In this document: positions 38,756 through 48,762 of the stretch, piece by piece | Position numbering within the stretch: the stretch's first letter is position 1 | How the letters are laid out: each line of letters begins with the position of its first letter | NCBI RefSeq assembly: GCF_003628555.1 | Contig: NZ_CP021731.1 | Coordinates: 3,782,001 to 3,846,000, forward strand | Origin: Azoarcus sp. DN11 | GTDB taxonomy: Bacteria > Pseudomonadota > Gammaproteobacteria > Burkholderiales > Rhodocyclaceae | DNA: 64,000 nt | Direction of reading: 5' to 3' | Made by a program: the position numbers and the translations under genes | Notes under the pieces: generated by a model | The model's database searches: none | Told to the model about the DNA's origin: nothing | Seen by the model: the letters and a program-made list of their open reading frames with translations, nothing else

Positions 38756-39139
38756 TCAGCGATGCTGGATCAGCTCGATCTTGTAGCCGTCCGGATCCTC
38801 GACGAAGGCGATGACCGTCGTGCCATGCTTCATCGGCCCGGCTTCGCGGACGACCTTCCCGCCGCGCGCGCGAATCTCGTCACACGCGCGATAGGCATCG
38901 GGAACCGCCAGCGCGATGTGTCCGAACGCATTGCCCAGCTCGTACGCATCCACGCCCCAGTTGTACGTGAGCTCGATCACGGCCCCTTCGGCCTCGTCCT
39001 GGTAGCCGACGAAGGCGAGCGTGAACTTGCCCTCCGGGTAGTCGTGACGGCGCAGCAGGCGCATTCCCAGCACTTCGGTGTAGAACTTGAGCGAACGCTC
39101 GAGATCGCCGACACGCAGCATGGTGTGAAGCAGTTTCAT
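38756..39139 (-). CDS. gloA: Lactoylglutathione lyase (glyoxalase I)
   Basis: Converts the methylglyoxal-glutathione adduct to S-lactoylglutathione. 127 aa. Metal ligands are LLHTML (His5), the Glu in [14 protein letters not shown] and YKIELIQ. Length and motifs are those of GloA. The ATG at 39139 has GAGG about 9 bases upstream. It lies 14 bases downstream of the YgjP-type gene. Confidence 0.95.
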   Translation of the reverse strand: MKLLHTMLRVGDLERSLKFYTEVLGMRLLRRHDYPEGKFTLAFVGYQDEAEGAVIELTYNWGVDAYELGNAFGHIALAVPDAYRACDEIRARGGKVVREAGPMKHGTTVIAFVEDPDGYKIELIQHR

Positions 39140-39153
39140 TTCTGCAGTCCTCT

Positions 39154-39930
39154 TCAATCTTCAGTGATAAGTCCGGCATCGCCGCCATCGATCAGCGGCA
39201 ACTCGCGCCCCGCCTCCCGCAGGCGCAGGCGCGCAGCCCTCCAGTCCGGATACAGGCCGGCGACCACCGCCCAGAAACGCGGAGAGTGGTTCATTTCCGC
39301 AAGGTGCGCCACTTCGTGGGCCACGACATAGTCGATGAGTTCGGGTGGCAGATGAATGAGGCGCCAGTGCAGGCGGATGCCCCCGCGACTGCTGCAACTT
39401 CCCCAGCGAGTCCTCGCCGACGTCAGGCGCACCGGCGGAACCGGCCGTCCGAGCCGGAAGCAGAATTCCGCGACGCGCTCGCCGAACCACGGCAAGGCGC
39501 GTGCGCGCAACGCCCGTACGAGGGATTTGCGCACATCCGACGAGGCCGGCAGCACCAGTTCTTCGACACCGTCGAGCCCCCTCCGCCAGCGCGCCCCGCG
39601 CGCACTGCCCCCCAGGCGCAGCCGGCATGTCTCGCCCAGCAGCGGAACCGACGCGCCGTCGGCAATGTTCAATGTCGGCGGCGCAATGCGGGCGGCGAGC
39701 TTCTCCAGCAGCCAATCGCCGTGGTCACGGATGAAACGGTCGATCTCCGCTTGTGTCGCAAGCCACGGGACGGCGACGCGGACGCCGCGATGATCGACCT
39801 GCAAGGCGAAACTGCGTCGCGCGGAGCGCCTCAGCAGGTAGGCAACGTCCCGCGCCCCGAGACGGATCCCGCGGGACTCCTCGCTCGCAGGACGGGACTG
39901 GCGTCGCAACAGTCCCGCCGGCCTGCTCAT
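39154..39930 (-). CDS. YgjP/SprT-like metal-dependent hydrolase
   Basis: 258 aa with the zincin motif [17 protein letters not shown] (HExxH plus a third His), preceded by [19 protein letters not shown], the strong signature of YgjP/DUF45 proteins. The substrate is unknown. The start at 39930 overlaps the upstream gene (ATGA). A longer frame to 40218 is Arg/Gly-rich and spurious. Confidence 0.85.
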   Translation of the reverse strand: MSRPAGLLRRQSRPASEESRGIRLGARDVAYLLRRSARRSFALQVDHRGVRVAVPWLATQAEIDRFIRDHGDWLLEKLAARIAPPTLNIADGASVPLLGETCRLRLGGSARGARWRRGLDGVEELVLPASSDVRKSLVRALRARALPWFGERVAEFCFRLGRPVPPVRLTSARTRWGSCSSRGGIRLHWRLIHLPPELIDYVVAHEVAHLAEMNHSPRFWAVVAGLYPDWRAARLRLREAGRELPLIDGGDAGLITED

Positions 39931-40679
39931 GCCTTCTCCTGCCACGCGTATCCGCGCGCGCCGACCTCTGTCTTGATGCGTGACATGGCCGCCGCGACAC
40001 TCGCCGCCGGACCTTTGACGCCGAGTTCGATCGACCGGACCTCGTCCGCGGACGCCGGAACGTTGGGCAGGCTGAACAGATTCAGATCCGGAAACCCGGC
40101 CGTAATCGCCTCCATGAGATCGACCAGCCGCCCTTCCACCGCATCCAGCACCGTGATTGCGGCCTCGACGTAGTCTGCCGCGTGGTGCAGATGGTGAAAT
40201 CGGGTATCCAGCACCCACGCCACCATCGGCCAGGCCATGACAGGGAAGCCGGGAACGAAAAAGTGGTTGCCAATAGCGAATCCGGGAACCTGGTTATACG
40301 GGTTCGGGATAATCGTGCTGCCCCGCGGATACGTCCCCAACTGCAGACGGTGCGGCGTGATCTCGTCGCCGAACTTCGCCCGCAGGATCGCCTCGGCCTC
40401 GGGGTGCAGCACGAGATCCAGACCCAGCGCTTCGGCTGCGGCCTGGCGCGTACGGTCATCCGGCGTGGCGCCGATGCCGCCGAAGCTGAACACGGCGTCC
40501 CCGGTCGTCAAGGTTTCGCGCAGCGCGGCAACGAGACTCGCCGCATCGTCGCCGACATAGCGCGCCCACGCGAGCCTCAGGCCGCGCGCGCCGAGCAGTT
40601 CGATCAGTTTCGCCAGGTGTTTGTCACTGCGCCGGCCCGACAGGATCTCGTCGCCGATGATGAGCGCGCCGAATGCCAT
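39927..40679 (-). CDS. CinA-like molybdopterin-binding domain protein
   Basis: 250 aa, a single MoCF-type domain: LIIGDEILSGRRSDKHLAKL, SFGGIGATPDD, and a VPGFPVMAW-type motif. This matches the N-terminal half of CinA, without the nicotinamide deamidase domain. Function in molybdopterin or NAD metabolism is not certain. It overlaps the YgjP-type gene and follows the EI24 gene by 3 bases. Confidence 0.85.
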   Translation of the reverse strand: MAFGALIIGDEILSGRRSDKHLAKLIELLGARGLRLAWARYVGDDAASLVAALRETLTTGDAVFSFGGIGATPDDRTRQAAAEALGLDLVLHPEAEAILRAKFGDEITPHRLQLGTYPRGSTIIPNPYNQVPGFAIGNHFFVPGFPVMAWPMVAWVLDTRFHHLHHAADYVEAAITVLDAVEGRLVDLMEAITAGFPDLNLFSLPNVPASADEVRSIELGVKGPAASVAAAMSRIKTEVGARGYAWQEKA

Positions 40680-40682
40680 GCG

Positions 40683-41453
40683 TCACTCCCGGGCCAGGGG
40701 TGCGGGGAGGGGCTCCAGTATCGTCACCCCCCGCTCGGCGCGCTCCCGCCGCAGCGCCTCGAGCATGAAATGGACAAAGGCGAGGCCGCAGAATGCCGGG
40801 GCGACCAGATTCACGACCGGCACATAGGCGAGCAGCGCACACCCGCCGCCGAGCAGCAGCATGGGCGCCTTCTGGATCCGCGGCAAACGCAGGAGCTCCT
40901 CGCGGTCGGCGTGCAGCATCAGCGCGTCGTAGCCGAATGCGCGCTGGTTGAGCCAGCCCGTCAGCACCACCGAGGCCACGAGCCCGGCGCCGGGGATCAG
41001 CCACAGCGGGAGGGAAACCAGCATGCCGAGCAGAAACAGCCCCCCTGCCACCAGCGCATTCCAGGCGCTGCCCAGATTCGAGCCGCCCCGGCGCTGTTCC
41101 AGGTCTCCGTAGTCCCGCTGCGCGACCTGCTCGAGCATCATCGGCAGCGCGAACACGGCCACCAGCAACGCTGCCGTCACGTAGATCAGCGGCAGAAAGG
41201 CCAGCGCCAGCGCGATCTTGACCACGACCAGCGTCGCCGCGGCGCCGAGGTCCGTCGTTGCCAGCCACTCCCCGACGAATGCCCATCCCTGGATCCAGTG
41301 CACGATCGCGTCGACCAGCGTCGACCACGACAGGACGGCAACCGTCATCCACACGACCAGAGCCGCCACGCTGGGCCACACCAGATGGACGAACACACCC
41401 TTGCGCCCGAGGCTGCGCAATGCCCGACCCACCGCAAGCAGGATGTTGCGCAT
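40683..41453 (-). CDS. EI24/CysZ-like inner membrane protein
   Basis: 256 aa with about five to six membrane segments. It resembles the EI24 family by its general topology and FGYDALMLHADREELLRL. CysZ imports sulfate, but betaproteobacterial EI24 proteins are generally uncharacterised, so transport is only a guess. It follows ffh by 14 bases. Confidence 0.75.
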   Translation of the reverse strand: MRNILLAVGRALRSLGRKGVFVHLVWPSVAALVVWMTVAVLSWSTLVDAIVHWIQGWAFVGEWLATTDLGAAATLVVVKIALALAFLPLIYVTAALLVAVFALPMMLEQVAQRDYGDLEQRRGGSNLGSAWNALVAGGLFLLGMLVSLPLWLIPGAGLVASVVLTGWLNQRAFGYDALMLHADREELLRLPRIQKAPMLLLGGGCALLAYVPVVNLVAPAFCGLAFVHFMLEALRRERAERGVTILEPLPAPLARE

Positions 41454-41467
41454 CCGTCCGGCTCCGT

Positions 41468-42826
41468 TCAGCGTGGCATGCCCGGCAACATGCCTTTCAT
41501 GCCGCGCATCATCTTCTGCATGCCGCCCTTGGAGAACTGCTTCATGACCTTCTGCGTCTGCTCGAACTGGTTGAGCAGGCGATTGACTTCCTGCACGGTC
41601 ACTCCCGCGCCCGCCGCGATCCGCCGCTTGCGGCTGGCCTTGAGGAGTTCAGGCTTCGCGCGCTCGGCAGGCGTCATCGAGTTGATGATGCCCTCGATGC
41701 GGCCGATCGCCTTCTCCTCGGCGCCACCCTGCAGCTTGCCGGCCATCTGGGAGAACTGCGCGGGCAGCTTGTCCATCATCGACGCAAGGCCGCCCATCTT
41801 GCGCATCTGCGCGATCTGCTCCTTGAAATCGTTGAGATCGAAGCCCTTGCCCGTCTTGAGCTTCTGCGCAAAAACCCGCGCCTTCTCCTCGTCGACGCCG
41901 CGCCGCGCCTCTTCGACCAGGCCGAGGATATCCCCCATGCCGAGGATGCGGCTGGCCATGCGCTCGGGGTGGAACTCCTCGAGGCCCGTGAGCTTCTCGC
42001 CGACGCCGGCGAACTTCAGCGGCTTGCCCGTCACGTGGCGAACCGACAACGCTGCACCGCCACGCGCGTCGCCATCGAGCTTGGTCAGGACGACGCCGGT
42101 CAGCGGCAGCGCCTCGTTGAAGGCCCGCGCGGTATTGACCGCATCCTGACCCAGCATCGCATCGACCACGAACAGGGTCTCGACCGGGTTGATCGCGGCG
42201 TGGATCGCCTTGATCTCGTCCATCATCGCTTCGTCGATCGCGAGCCGGCCGGCCGTGTCGAACAACACGACGTCGTAGTAGTGGCGGCGCGCGTGATCGA
42301 CCACCGCGAGGGCGATATCCACCGGCTTCTGGTCGGGCGTCGTCGGGTAGAAATCGATCCCGGCCTGCGCCGACACCGCCTTCAGCTGCTCGATCGCGGC
42401 AGGCCGATAGACGTCGGCGGACACCGCCAGGACCTTCTTCTTCATCCGCTCGTGCAGCAGCTTGCCCAGCTTGCCGGTGGTCGTGGTCTTGCCCGCGCCC
42501 TGCAGGCCCGCCATCAGGATCACCGCGGGCGGCTGCGCAGCCAGATTCAGGCCGGTATGCGTCCCCCCCATCAGCGCCTTGAGTTCGTCGTGCACGACCC
42601 CGACGAGCGCCTGACCGGGCGTCAGCGAACCGACGACTTCCTGGCCGACGGCCTTCTCCTTCACCCGGGCGACGAAATCCTTGACAACCGGCAGCGCGAC
42701 GTCCGCCTCGAGCAGCGCAAGCCGCACCTCGCGCATTGCATCCTGGATATTGTCTTCGGTGAGGCGCGCCTGGCCACGCAGGGTCTTGACGACCTTGGAC
42801 AGGCGCTGAGTGAGATTGTCGAGCAT
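41468..42826 (-). CDS. ffh: Signal recognition particle protein Ffh
   Basis: SRP GTPase that targets nascent membrane proteins. 452 aa. An N domain, a G domain (GLQGAGKTTTTGKLG, DTAGRL, TKLDGDARGG) and a Met-rich M domain ending GGMQKMMRGMKGMLPGM are in order. The start MLDNLTQRLSKV at 42826 matches the family; an upstream in-frame ATG overlaps the divergent gene. The gap to the divergent ypjD-like gene is only 42 bases. Confidence 0.96.
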   Translation of the reverse strand: MLDNLTQRLSKVVKTLRGQARLTEDNIQDAMREVRLALLEADVALPVVKDFVARVKEKAVGQEVVGSLTPGQALVGVVHDELKALMGGTHTGLNLAAQPPAVILMAGLQGAGKTTTTGKLGKLLHERMKKKVLAVSADVYRPAAIEQLKAVSAQAGIDFYPTTPDQKPVDIALAVVDHARRHYYDVVLFDTAGRLAIDEAMMDEIKAIHAAINPVETLFVVDAMLGQDAVNTARAFNEALPLTGVVLTKLDGDARGGAALSVRHVTGKPLKFAGVGEKLTGLEEFHPERMASRILGMGDILGLVEEARRGVDEEKARVFAQKLKTGKGFDLNDFKEQIAQMRKMGGLASMMDKLPAQFSQMAGKLQGGAEEKAIGRIEGIINSMTPAERAKPELLKASRKRRIAAGAGVTVQEVNRLLNQFEQTQKVMKQFSKGGMQKMMRGMKGMLPGMPR

Positions 42827-42868
42827 ATTGGCTGAGGCCCTAAGGCTTGGAGTAAACTGCGGATAACT

Positions 42869-43696
42869 ATGCAAACCATTCTACTTCATCTGTTCGCTGC
42901 GACGCTCTACGCGGTCCTGGGCGCCCATTTCTGGCGCGTCACCGCTCAGGCGTCCCCCCAACAGCCGCGACGCGGAATGTCGGTTGCGGAGCGCCTGACC
43001 ATGCTCGCAGCCATTGCAACCCACGGCTGGGCGCTGCAGGGGGAATTGTTCCCGGGCGAAGGCATGCGCTTCGGCTTCGGTTTCGCGGTATCGCTGGTCA
43101 TCTGGCTCGCGGTCTGCTTCTACTGGATCGAAACTTTCTACGCACGCCTCGACGGACTGCACGGTTTCGTCGTCATGGCAGGTGTCGCCGGCAGCCTGCT
43201 GCCCCTCGCCTTCCCGGGCCAGCACCTTCTCGTTAACGCGGGCAGTCCGGGATTCCGCGCCCACTTCATCATGGCGATGCTCGCGTACAGCGTCTTCACC
43301 CTGGCGGCACTCCACGCCATGCTGATGGCAATTGCCGAGCGCCAGCTGCACAGCGGGCGGCTGACCAGGGCCTTTGCCAACCTTCCTCCGCTGCTGACGA
43401 TGGAGACGCTGCTGTTCCGGCTGATCGGCATCGCCTTCATTCTCCTGACGCTGACGCTGACCTCCGGCGTCGTGTTCTCGGAAGCCCTGTTCGGGCAGCC
43501 CTTCCGCCTCGACCACAAGACCGTCTTCGCGATCGTCTCGTGGGTGCTCTTCGGGGCGCTGCTCGTCGGGCGGCGCGCCTGGGGGTGGCGCGGTCGCGTG
43601 GCACTGCGCTGGACCCTCGCCGGCTTCATCACACTGGTACTCGCATATGTGGGCAGTCGTTTCGTGATCGAGGTGCTTCTCGGACGAACCACCTGA
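42869..43696 (+). CDS. CcsA/YpjD-like inner membrane protein
   Basis: 275 aa with about eight membrane segments. It resembles the cytochrome c assembly family (CcsA/YpjD) through the THGWALQGEL His region and the final helices around DHKTVFAIVSWVLFG. The complete heme-binding WWD motif of true heme lyases was not seen, so YpjD-like is the safer call. It is divergent from ffh and precedes pilB. Confidence 0.8.
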   Translation: MQTILLHLFAATLYAVLGAHFWRVTAQASPQQPRRGMSVAERLTMLAAIATHGWALQGELFPGEGMRFGFGFAVSLVIWLAVCFYWIETFYARLDGLHGFVVMAGVAGSLLPLAFPGQHLLVNAGSPGFRAHFIMAMLAYSVFTLAALHAMLMAIAERQLHSGRLTRAFANLPPLLTMETLLFRLIGIAFILLTLTLTSGVVFSEALFGQPFRLDHKTVFAIVSWVLFGALLVGRRAWGWRGRVALRWTLAGFITLVLAYVGSRFVIEVLLGRTT

Positions 43697-43809
43697 ACGG
43701 CCCGGCCCGTGCCCGCCGCACGCACTCCAGCCGCCATCCGCACTGCAGCAGTCTTTACAATTCCTTACGCGGCGGGCAAGATCAGATGTCAGTTAGCTAA
43801 GACCGGGAC

Positions 43810-45531
43810 ATGGCAGCAAACCCCCAGACCGCCCTGAGCGGACTCGCGCGAGCACTGATCCAGCACGGCCGGCTCTCGGAGGCCGACGCCGTGGCGTGCA
43901 CCAAAAGCGCAGCCGTAGTTCCCAACGGATTCATCCTCGAACTGGCGCAGCGCAAACTGCTGACCGCCAAGGCCGTCGCCTGGTTCGCCGCCGAGACATT
44001 CGGTTACCCGCTGCTGGACATCGCGTCGGTCGACCGCGCCAGCATCCCTCGCGACGCCATCGACCGCAAGCTGATGGCCAAGCACCAGGTGGTCGCGCTG
44101 GGCAAACGCCAGAATCGCCTCACCGTCGCGACGGCCGACCCGTCCAACATGCGGGCGCTCGACGAGATCCGTTTCCAGACGGGGATGCAGGTCGATCTCA
44201 TCGTCGTCGAGGCCGACCGCCTCGCGCGCCTCGCCGAGTCGCTGTCCGAATCGACCGAGGATACGCTCAAGGAACTCACGGGCGAAGAGTTCGACATGGA
44301 CCTCCTGCAGGATCAGGAGGCAGCGGAACAGACGGCGCCCCCCGATGACGCCTCCGCCGAGGTCGACGACGCCCCGGTCGTCAAGTTCATCCAGAAAGTC
44401 CTGATCGACGCGATCAACGAAGGTGCCTCCGACATCCATTTCGAACCTTACGAAAAGTACTATCGTATCCGCGTGCGCACCGACGGCGTCCTGCGCGAGA
44501 TCGCCCAGCCGCCGCTGGTGCTGAAGGAAAAGATCGCCGCGCGCATCAAGGTCATCTCGCGCCTGGACATCTCCGAGAAGCGCATCCCCCAGGACGGGCG
44601 CATGAAACTCGTCCTCTCGAAGAACAAGTCCATCGATTTCCGCGTGTCCTCGCTGCCGACCCTGCACGGCGAGAAGATCGTCATGCGTATTCTCGACGCC
44701 TCCTCCGCGATGCTGGGCGTCGATGCGCTCGGCTACGAGCCCGACCAGAAGAAGCAACTGCTCGATGCGATCGAGCGCCCCTACGGCATGATCCTGGTGA
44801 CCGGCCCGACCGGTTCGGGCAAGACGGTGTCGCTCTACACCTGCCTGAATATCCTCAACAAGGCCGGCGTGAACATCTCGACCGCAGAGGATCCGGCGGA
44901 AATCAACCTGCCCGGCATCAACCAGGTCAACGTCAACGAGAAGGCGGGCCTCACCTTCGCGGCATCGCTGCGCGCCTTCCTGCGCCAGGATCCGGACGTG
45001 ATCATGGTCGGCGAGATCCGCGACCTCGAGACGGCGGAGATCTCGATCAAGGCCGCCCAGACGGGTCACCTCGTGCTGTCGACGCTGCACACCAACGACG
45101 CCCCGACCACGCTCGAGCGCCTGCGCAACATGGGCGTCGCACCGTTCAACATCGCGTCCTCGGTGATCCTGATCACCGCCCAGCGCTTAGCACGGCGGCT
45201 GTGCACGTGCAAGCAGCCGGTCGACATCCCCATCGAAGCCTTGCTCCAGGCGGGCTTCTCCGGCGAGGAGCTCGACGGCAGCTGGCGGCCCTACGGTCCC
45301 GTCGGGTGCGAACGCTGCAAGGGCAGCGGCTACAAGGGGCGCCTCGGCATTTATCAGGTCATGCCCATTTCCGAGGAAATTGCCCATATCATCATGACCA
45401 ATGGCAATTCCATGGACATCGCCGCACAGGCCCAGCGCGAGGGCGTGCGCGACCTGCGCCAGTCCGGCCTGCTGAAAGTGAAACAGGGTGCGACCTCGCT
45501 CGAGGAAGTTCTCGCCACCACCAACGAATAG
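43810..45531 (+). CDS. pilB: Type IV pilus assembly ATPase PilB
   Basis: Hexameric ATPase driving pilus extension. 573 aa. It has an N-terminal MshEN-type domain, Walker A GPTGSGKT (about 331-338), an Asp box and Walker B (DPDVIMVGEIRD), a His box GHLVLSTLHTNDA, and a tetra-Cys zinc motif (CTCKQP ... CERCKGSGYKG). It is the first gene of pilB-pilC-pilD. Confidence 0.96.
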   Translation: MAANPQTALSGLARALIQHGRLSEADAVACTKSAAVVPNGFILELAQRKLLTAKAVAWFAAETFGYPLLDIASVDRASIPRDAIDRKLMAKHQVVALGKRQNRLTVATADPSNMRALDEIRFQTGMQVDLIVVEADRLARLAESLSESTEDTLKELTGEEFDMDLLQDQEAAEQTAPPDDASAEVDDAPVVKFIQKVLIDAINEGASDIHFEPYEKYYRIRVRTDGVLREIAQPPLVLKEKIAARIKVISRLDISEKRIPQDGRMKLVLSKNKSIDFRVSSLPTLHGEKIVMRILDASSAMLGVDALGYEPDQKKQLLDAIERPYGMILVTGPTGSGKTVSLYTCLNILNKAGVNISTAEDPAEINLPGINQVNVNEKAGLTFAASLRAFLRQDPDVIMVGEIRDLETAEISIKAAQTGHLVLSTLHTNDAPTTLERLRNMGVAPFNIASSVILITAQRLARRLCTCKQPVDIPIEALLQAGFSGEELDGSWRPYGPVGCERCKGSGYKGRLGIYQVMPISEEIAHIIMTNGNSMDIAAQAQREGVRDLRQSGLLKVKQGATSLEEVLATTNE

Positions 45532-45547
45532 GGAACATCAAACGCTC

Positions 45548-46783
45548 ATGGCGACCACCACCACCCGGGCCAGAGGCGCCACTGTCGGCCCCAAGGAAAT
45601 CCTCTACACGTGGGAAGGCAAGGACAAGAATGGCAAGCAGGTACGCGGCGAAATGCGCGCGAGCGGCGAGTCCGTGGTCCAGGCCACCCTGCGCCGCCAG
45701 GGCGTGCAGGTCCTCAAGGTCAAGAAAGCCAAGATGTCGCGTGGCCACAAGATCACGGACAAGGACATCGCACTCTTCACGCGCCAGCTGGCGACCATGA
45801 TGAAGTCCGGCGTCCCGCTGCTGCAGGCCTTCGACATCGGCATCAAGGGCTCGGGAAACCCCAGCCTCGCACGCCTGCTGAACGAAGTCCGCAACGACGT
45901 CGAAACGGGCTCCAGCCTGTCCCAGGCCTTCAGCCGCCACCCCGTCTATTTCGACAAGCTGTTCTGCAACCTGGTGGGGGCTGGCGAACAGGCCGGTATT
46001 CTCGACGGGCTGCTCGACCGCATCGCGACGTACAAGGAAAAAATTCTCGCGATCAAGGGCAAGATCAAGTCGGCGATGTTCTATCCGATGGCGGTCATCG
46101 TGGTCGCGGCCATCGTCGTGACCGTGATCATGCTGTTCGTGGTCCCCGAGTTCAAGAAGGTGTTCGCGAGCTTCGGCGCCGAACTTCCTGCGCCGACGAT
46201 GATCGTGATCGGCATGTCCGACGCCTTCGTCCAATACTGGTACGTCGTGTTCGGCATCATCGCGGGCGTCATCACCGGAATCAGCTATACGTACAAGCGC
46301 TCGACAGCGATGCAGATCGCGGTTGACCGCGCCATCCTCAAACTGCCCGTGGTCGGCGAGATCGTCCTCAAGGCGACCATCGCACGCTGGACGCGCACAC
46401 TCTCGACGATGTTCGCCGCGGGCGTGCCGCTGGTCGAAGCACTCGACTCCGTCGGTGGCGCATCGGGCAACTACGTCTACCAGACGGCGACCAAGCAGAT
46501 CCAGACCGAGGTCAGCACCGGCACCAGTCTGACCGTGGCGATGCAGAACTCCAGCGTCTTCCCGAGCATGGTCGTGCAGATGGTGTCGATCGGCGAGGAG
46601 TCGGGCCAACTCGACTCGATGCTCGGCAAGGTTGCCGACTTCTTCGAACAGGAAGTCGACGACGCCGTCGCCGGCCTGTCGACACTGCTTGAACCGCTCA
46701 TCATGGTCTTCCTTGGTACGGTCATCGGCGGCCTCGTCGTCGCGATGTACCTGCCGATCTTCAAGCTCGGCCAGGTCGTCTGA
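45548..46783 (+). CDS. pilC: Type IV pilus inner-membrane platform protein PilC
   Basis: 411 aa. Two T2SSF domains (LFTRQLATMMKSGVPLLQAF and WTRTLSTMFAAGVPLVEAL) and three membrane segments place it as the platform that PilB turns. Start MATTTTRARG at 45548, 16 bases after the pilB stop. A longer frame overlapping pilB was not used. Confidence 0.96.
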   Translation: MATTTTRARGATVGPKEILYTWEGKDKNGKQVRGEMRASGESVVQATLRRQGVQVLKVKKAKMSRGHKITDKDIALFTRQLATMMKSGVPLLQAFDIGIKGSGNPSLARLLNEVRNDVETGSSLSQAFSRHPVYFDKLFCNLVGAGEQAGILDGLLDRIATYKEKILAIKGKIKSAMFYPMAVIVVAAIVVTVIMLFVVPEFKKVFASFGAELPAPTMIVIGMSDAFVQYWYVVFGIIAGVITGISYTYKRSTAMQIAVDRAILKLPVVGEIVLKATIARWTRTLSTMFAAGVPLVEALDSVGGASGNYVYQTATKQIQTEVSTGTSLTVAMQNSSVFPSMVVQMVSIGEESGQLDSMLGKVADFFEQEVDDAVAGLSTLLEPLIMVFLGTVIGGLVVAMYLPIFKLGQVV

Positions 46784-46838
46784 CCGGGCCCGCGCAGCCC
46801 GGCGCAATGCCGCCGGGTTGCCCCACACACGCTCACCC

Positions 46839-47690
46839 ATGCCCGAATTTCTTCGCGACCCGGTCGCATTCACGTTCCTCGCAACGCTTCTCGGCCTCTT
46901 CGTCGGCAGTTTCCTGAACGTCGTGATTCATCGCCTGCCCCGAATGATGGAGCGCGAATGGCACGCGCAAGCCGCGGAACTGCGTAATGAACCGCCTCCC
47001 GAGCAGGAGACGTTCAACCTCGCAACGCCGCGGTCACGCTGCCCACACTGCGGGCATCTGATCACCGCACTCGAGAACATCCCGGTCGTCAGCTACCTGA
47101 TGCTGCGCGGACGCTGCCGCCACTGCGGCGCGCCGATCAGCCGCCGTTACCCCGTGGTCGAAACGCTGTCCGCAGTGTTGTCGGGCTACGCCGCCTGGCA
47201 CTTCGGGGCCGGCCTTGCGGCAGTCGGCGCGATGGCCTTCCTCTGGACGATGATCGCGCTCGCCTTCATCGATCTCGACACGCAGTTGCTCCCCGACAGC
47301 CTCACCCTGCCGCTGCTGTGGCTGGGCCTCGCGCTGAACCTGGGCGGCACCTACACGGATATCGCGACGGGCGTGATCGGCGCAATGGCAGGCTACCTTT
47401 CCTTGTGGTCGGTGTATTGGCTGTTCAAGCTGGCTACCGGCAAGGAAGGCATGGGCTACGGCGATTTCAAGCTGCTTGCCGCCATCGGCGCCTGGCTGGG
47501 TTGGCAGATGCTGCCCTTGACGATCCTGTTTTCATCGCTGGTCGGAGCGGTGGCCGGCATCGGGCTCATCGTGTTCGCCCGCCACGGCCGGAGCGTCCCG
47601 ATCCCCTTCGGCCCCTACCTCGCCGGGGCGGGCGTCCTGGCGCTGTTCTGGGGAAAGAGCCTCACGGGTATGTATCTCGGCAGTTTCTAG
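46839..47690 (+). CDS. pilD: Prepilin peptidase / N-methyltransferase PilD
   Basis: 283 aa inner-membrane aspartyl protease that cleaves and methylates prepilins. Two CxxC pairs form the zinc site (CPHCGH and CRHCGAP), and active Asp residues lie in FIDLDTQLLPD and GMGYGDFKLL. About seven to eight membrane segments. Start MPEFLRDPVAF at 46839. Confidence 0.96.
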   Translation: MPEFLRDPVAFTFLATLLGLFVGSFLNVVIHRLPRMMEREWHAQAAELRNEPPPEQETFNLATPRSRCPHCGHLITALENIPVVSYLMLRGRCRHCGAPISRRYPVVETLSAVLSGYAAWHFGAGLAAVGAMAFLWTMIALAFIDLDTQLLPDSLTLPLLWLGLALNLGGTYTDIATGVIGAMAGYLSLWSVYWLFKLATGKEGMGYGDFKLLAAIGAWLGWQMLPLTILFSSLVGAVAGIGLIVFARHGRSVPIPFGPYLAGAGVLALFWGKSLTGMYLGSF

Positions 47691-47813
47691 GCAGGGTTGA
47701 AGACCCGCAGCGAACCCCCATATGGTAATCGCTGCTGCTCCGCGGCCTGCGACTCACTTCTCGCCAATGCTGCGTTGCGCTAGACTTCAAAGTCTTGATT
47801 TCCGGAGGTTGCC

Positions 47814-48077
47814 ATGCCTATTTACGAGTATCGTTGCGACAGTTGCGGGTTCCAGAAGGAACACCTTCAGAAGATGAGCGACGCGCCGCTCACCGTCTGC
47901 CCGTCGTGCAATGCGGACAGCTACCGGAAGCAGCTCTCCGCGGCCGGCTTCCAGCTGAAGGGCACCGGCTGGTACGCAACGGACTTCAAGGGCGGCCCTT
48001 CCGCGTCCGCCAAGGCGGCGGAATCCTCCGGTGCGCCGGCCGGTTGCGGCGGCGCATGCGCCTGCCACCCGGGCTGA
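47814..48077 (+). CDS. FmdB-type zinc ribbon protein
   Basis: 87 aa. An N-terminal zinc ribbon (YEYRCDSCGFQKEHLQKMSD ... CPSCNA) defines the FmdB/CxxC_CxxC_SSSS family of putative regulators. The C-terminus is Gly/Cys-rich (CGGACACHPG), possibly binding another metal. GGAGG lies 8 bases before the ATG. It precedes DUF502 and aspS, a common betaproteobacterial order. Confidence 0.88.
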   Translation: MPIYEYRCDSCGFQKEHLQKMSDAPLTVCPSCNADSYRKQLSAAGFQLKGTGWYATDFKGGPSASAKAAESSGAPAGCGGACACHPG

Positions 48078-48092
48078 GGGCGATCGGCGCAC

Positions 48093-48719
48093 GTGAAAAA
48101 GTATTTCATCACCGGGCTGCTGATCTGGATCCCGCTGTCGATCACGTTCATGGTCCTGGCGTGGATCGTCGGCACGCTCGACCAGATCATCGAATGGCTG
48201 CCCAAGGGCCTGCAGCCGCGGAACCTGCTCGGTTTCGACATCCCCGGCGCCGGCCTCGTGGTCGGCCTCGTCATCCTGCTCGGCACGGGCCTCATTGCGG
48301 CCAACGTCATCGGGCAGAAGATCGTGCGCTACTGGGAAGCGCTGCTCGCCCGCATTCCGGTCGTGAAGTCGATCTACTACGGCGTGAAACAGGTTTCCGA
48401 CACGCTGTTTTCCAGCTCGGGCCAGGCGTTTCGCAAGGCGCTGCTCGTCCAGTATCCGCGCGAAGGGTCCTGGACGATCGCCTTCATGACAGGCAAGCCT
48501 GGCGGCGACGCCGCCAATCATCTCAAGGGCGAGCATGTCAGCGTCTATGTCCCGACGACGCCGAACCCGACCTCGGGGTTCTTTCTCATGATGGCGAAGG
48601 AAGACGTGATCGAACTCGACATGAGCGTCGATGAAGCCTTGAAGTACATCATCTCGATGGGCGTGGTGGCACCTCCCAACCACGTCGCTCCAGCGCGCTC
48701 GACGCTGCTGGTTGAGTAA
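48093..48719 (+). CDS. DUF502 family membrane protein
   Basis: 208 aa with two membrane segments (about 6-28 and 52-73) and a C-terminal soluble domain ([34 protein letters not shown]). GTG start (GTGAAAAAG). The function is unknown. It precedes aspS by 43 bases and is probably co-transcribed with fmdB and aspS. Confidence 0.85.
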   Translation: MKKYFITGLLIWIPLSITFMVLAWIVGTLDQIIEWLPKGLQPRNLLGFDIPGAGLVVGLVILLGTGLIAANVIGQKIVRYWEALLARIPVVKSIYYGVKQVSDTLFSSSGQAFRKALLVQYPREGSWTIAFMTGKPGGDAANHLKGEHVSVYVPTTPNPTSGFFLMMAKEDVIELDMSVDEALKYIISMGVVAPPNHVAPARSTLLVE

Positions 48720-48762
48720 CCCGCGGCCGCATCGGCCGCGCCCTCGTTTCGGAACTGAACCC

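Noticed and set aside
28563..38800. att direct repeats marking the T6SS locus as a recent island
   Set aside because: I found no repeat of the tmRNA 3' end and no integrase in the window; GC content and codon use look like the surroundings.
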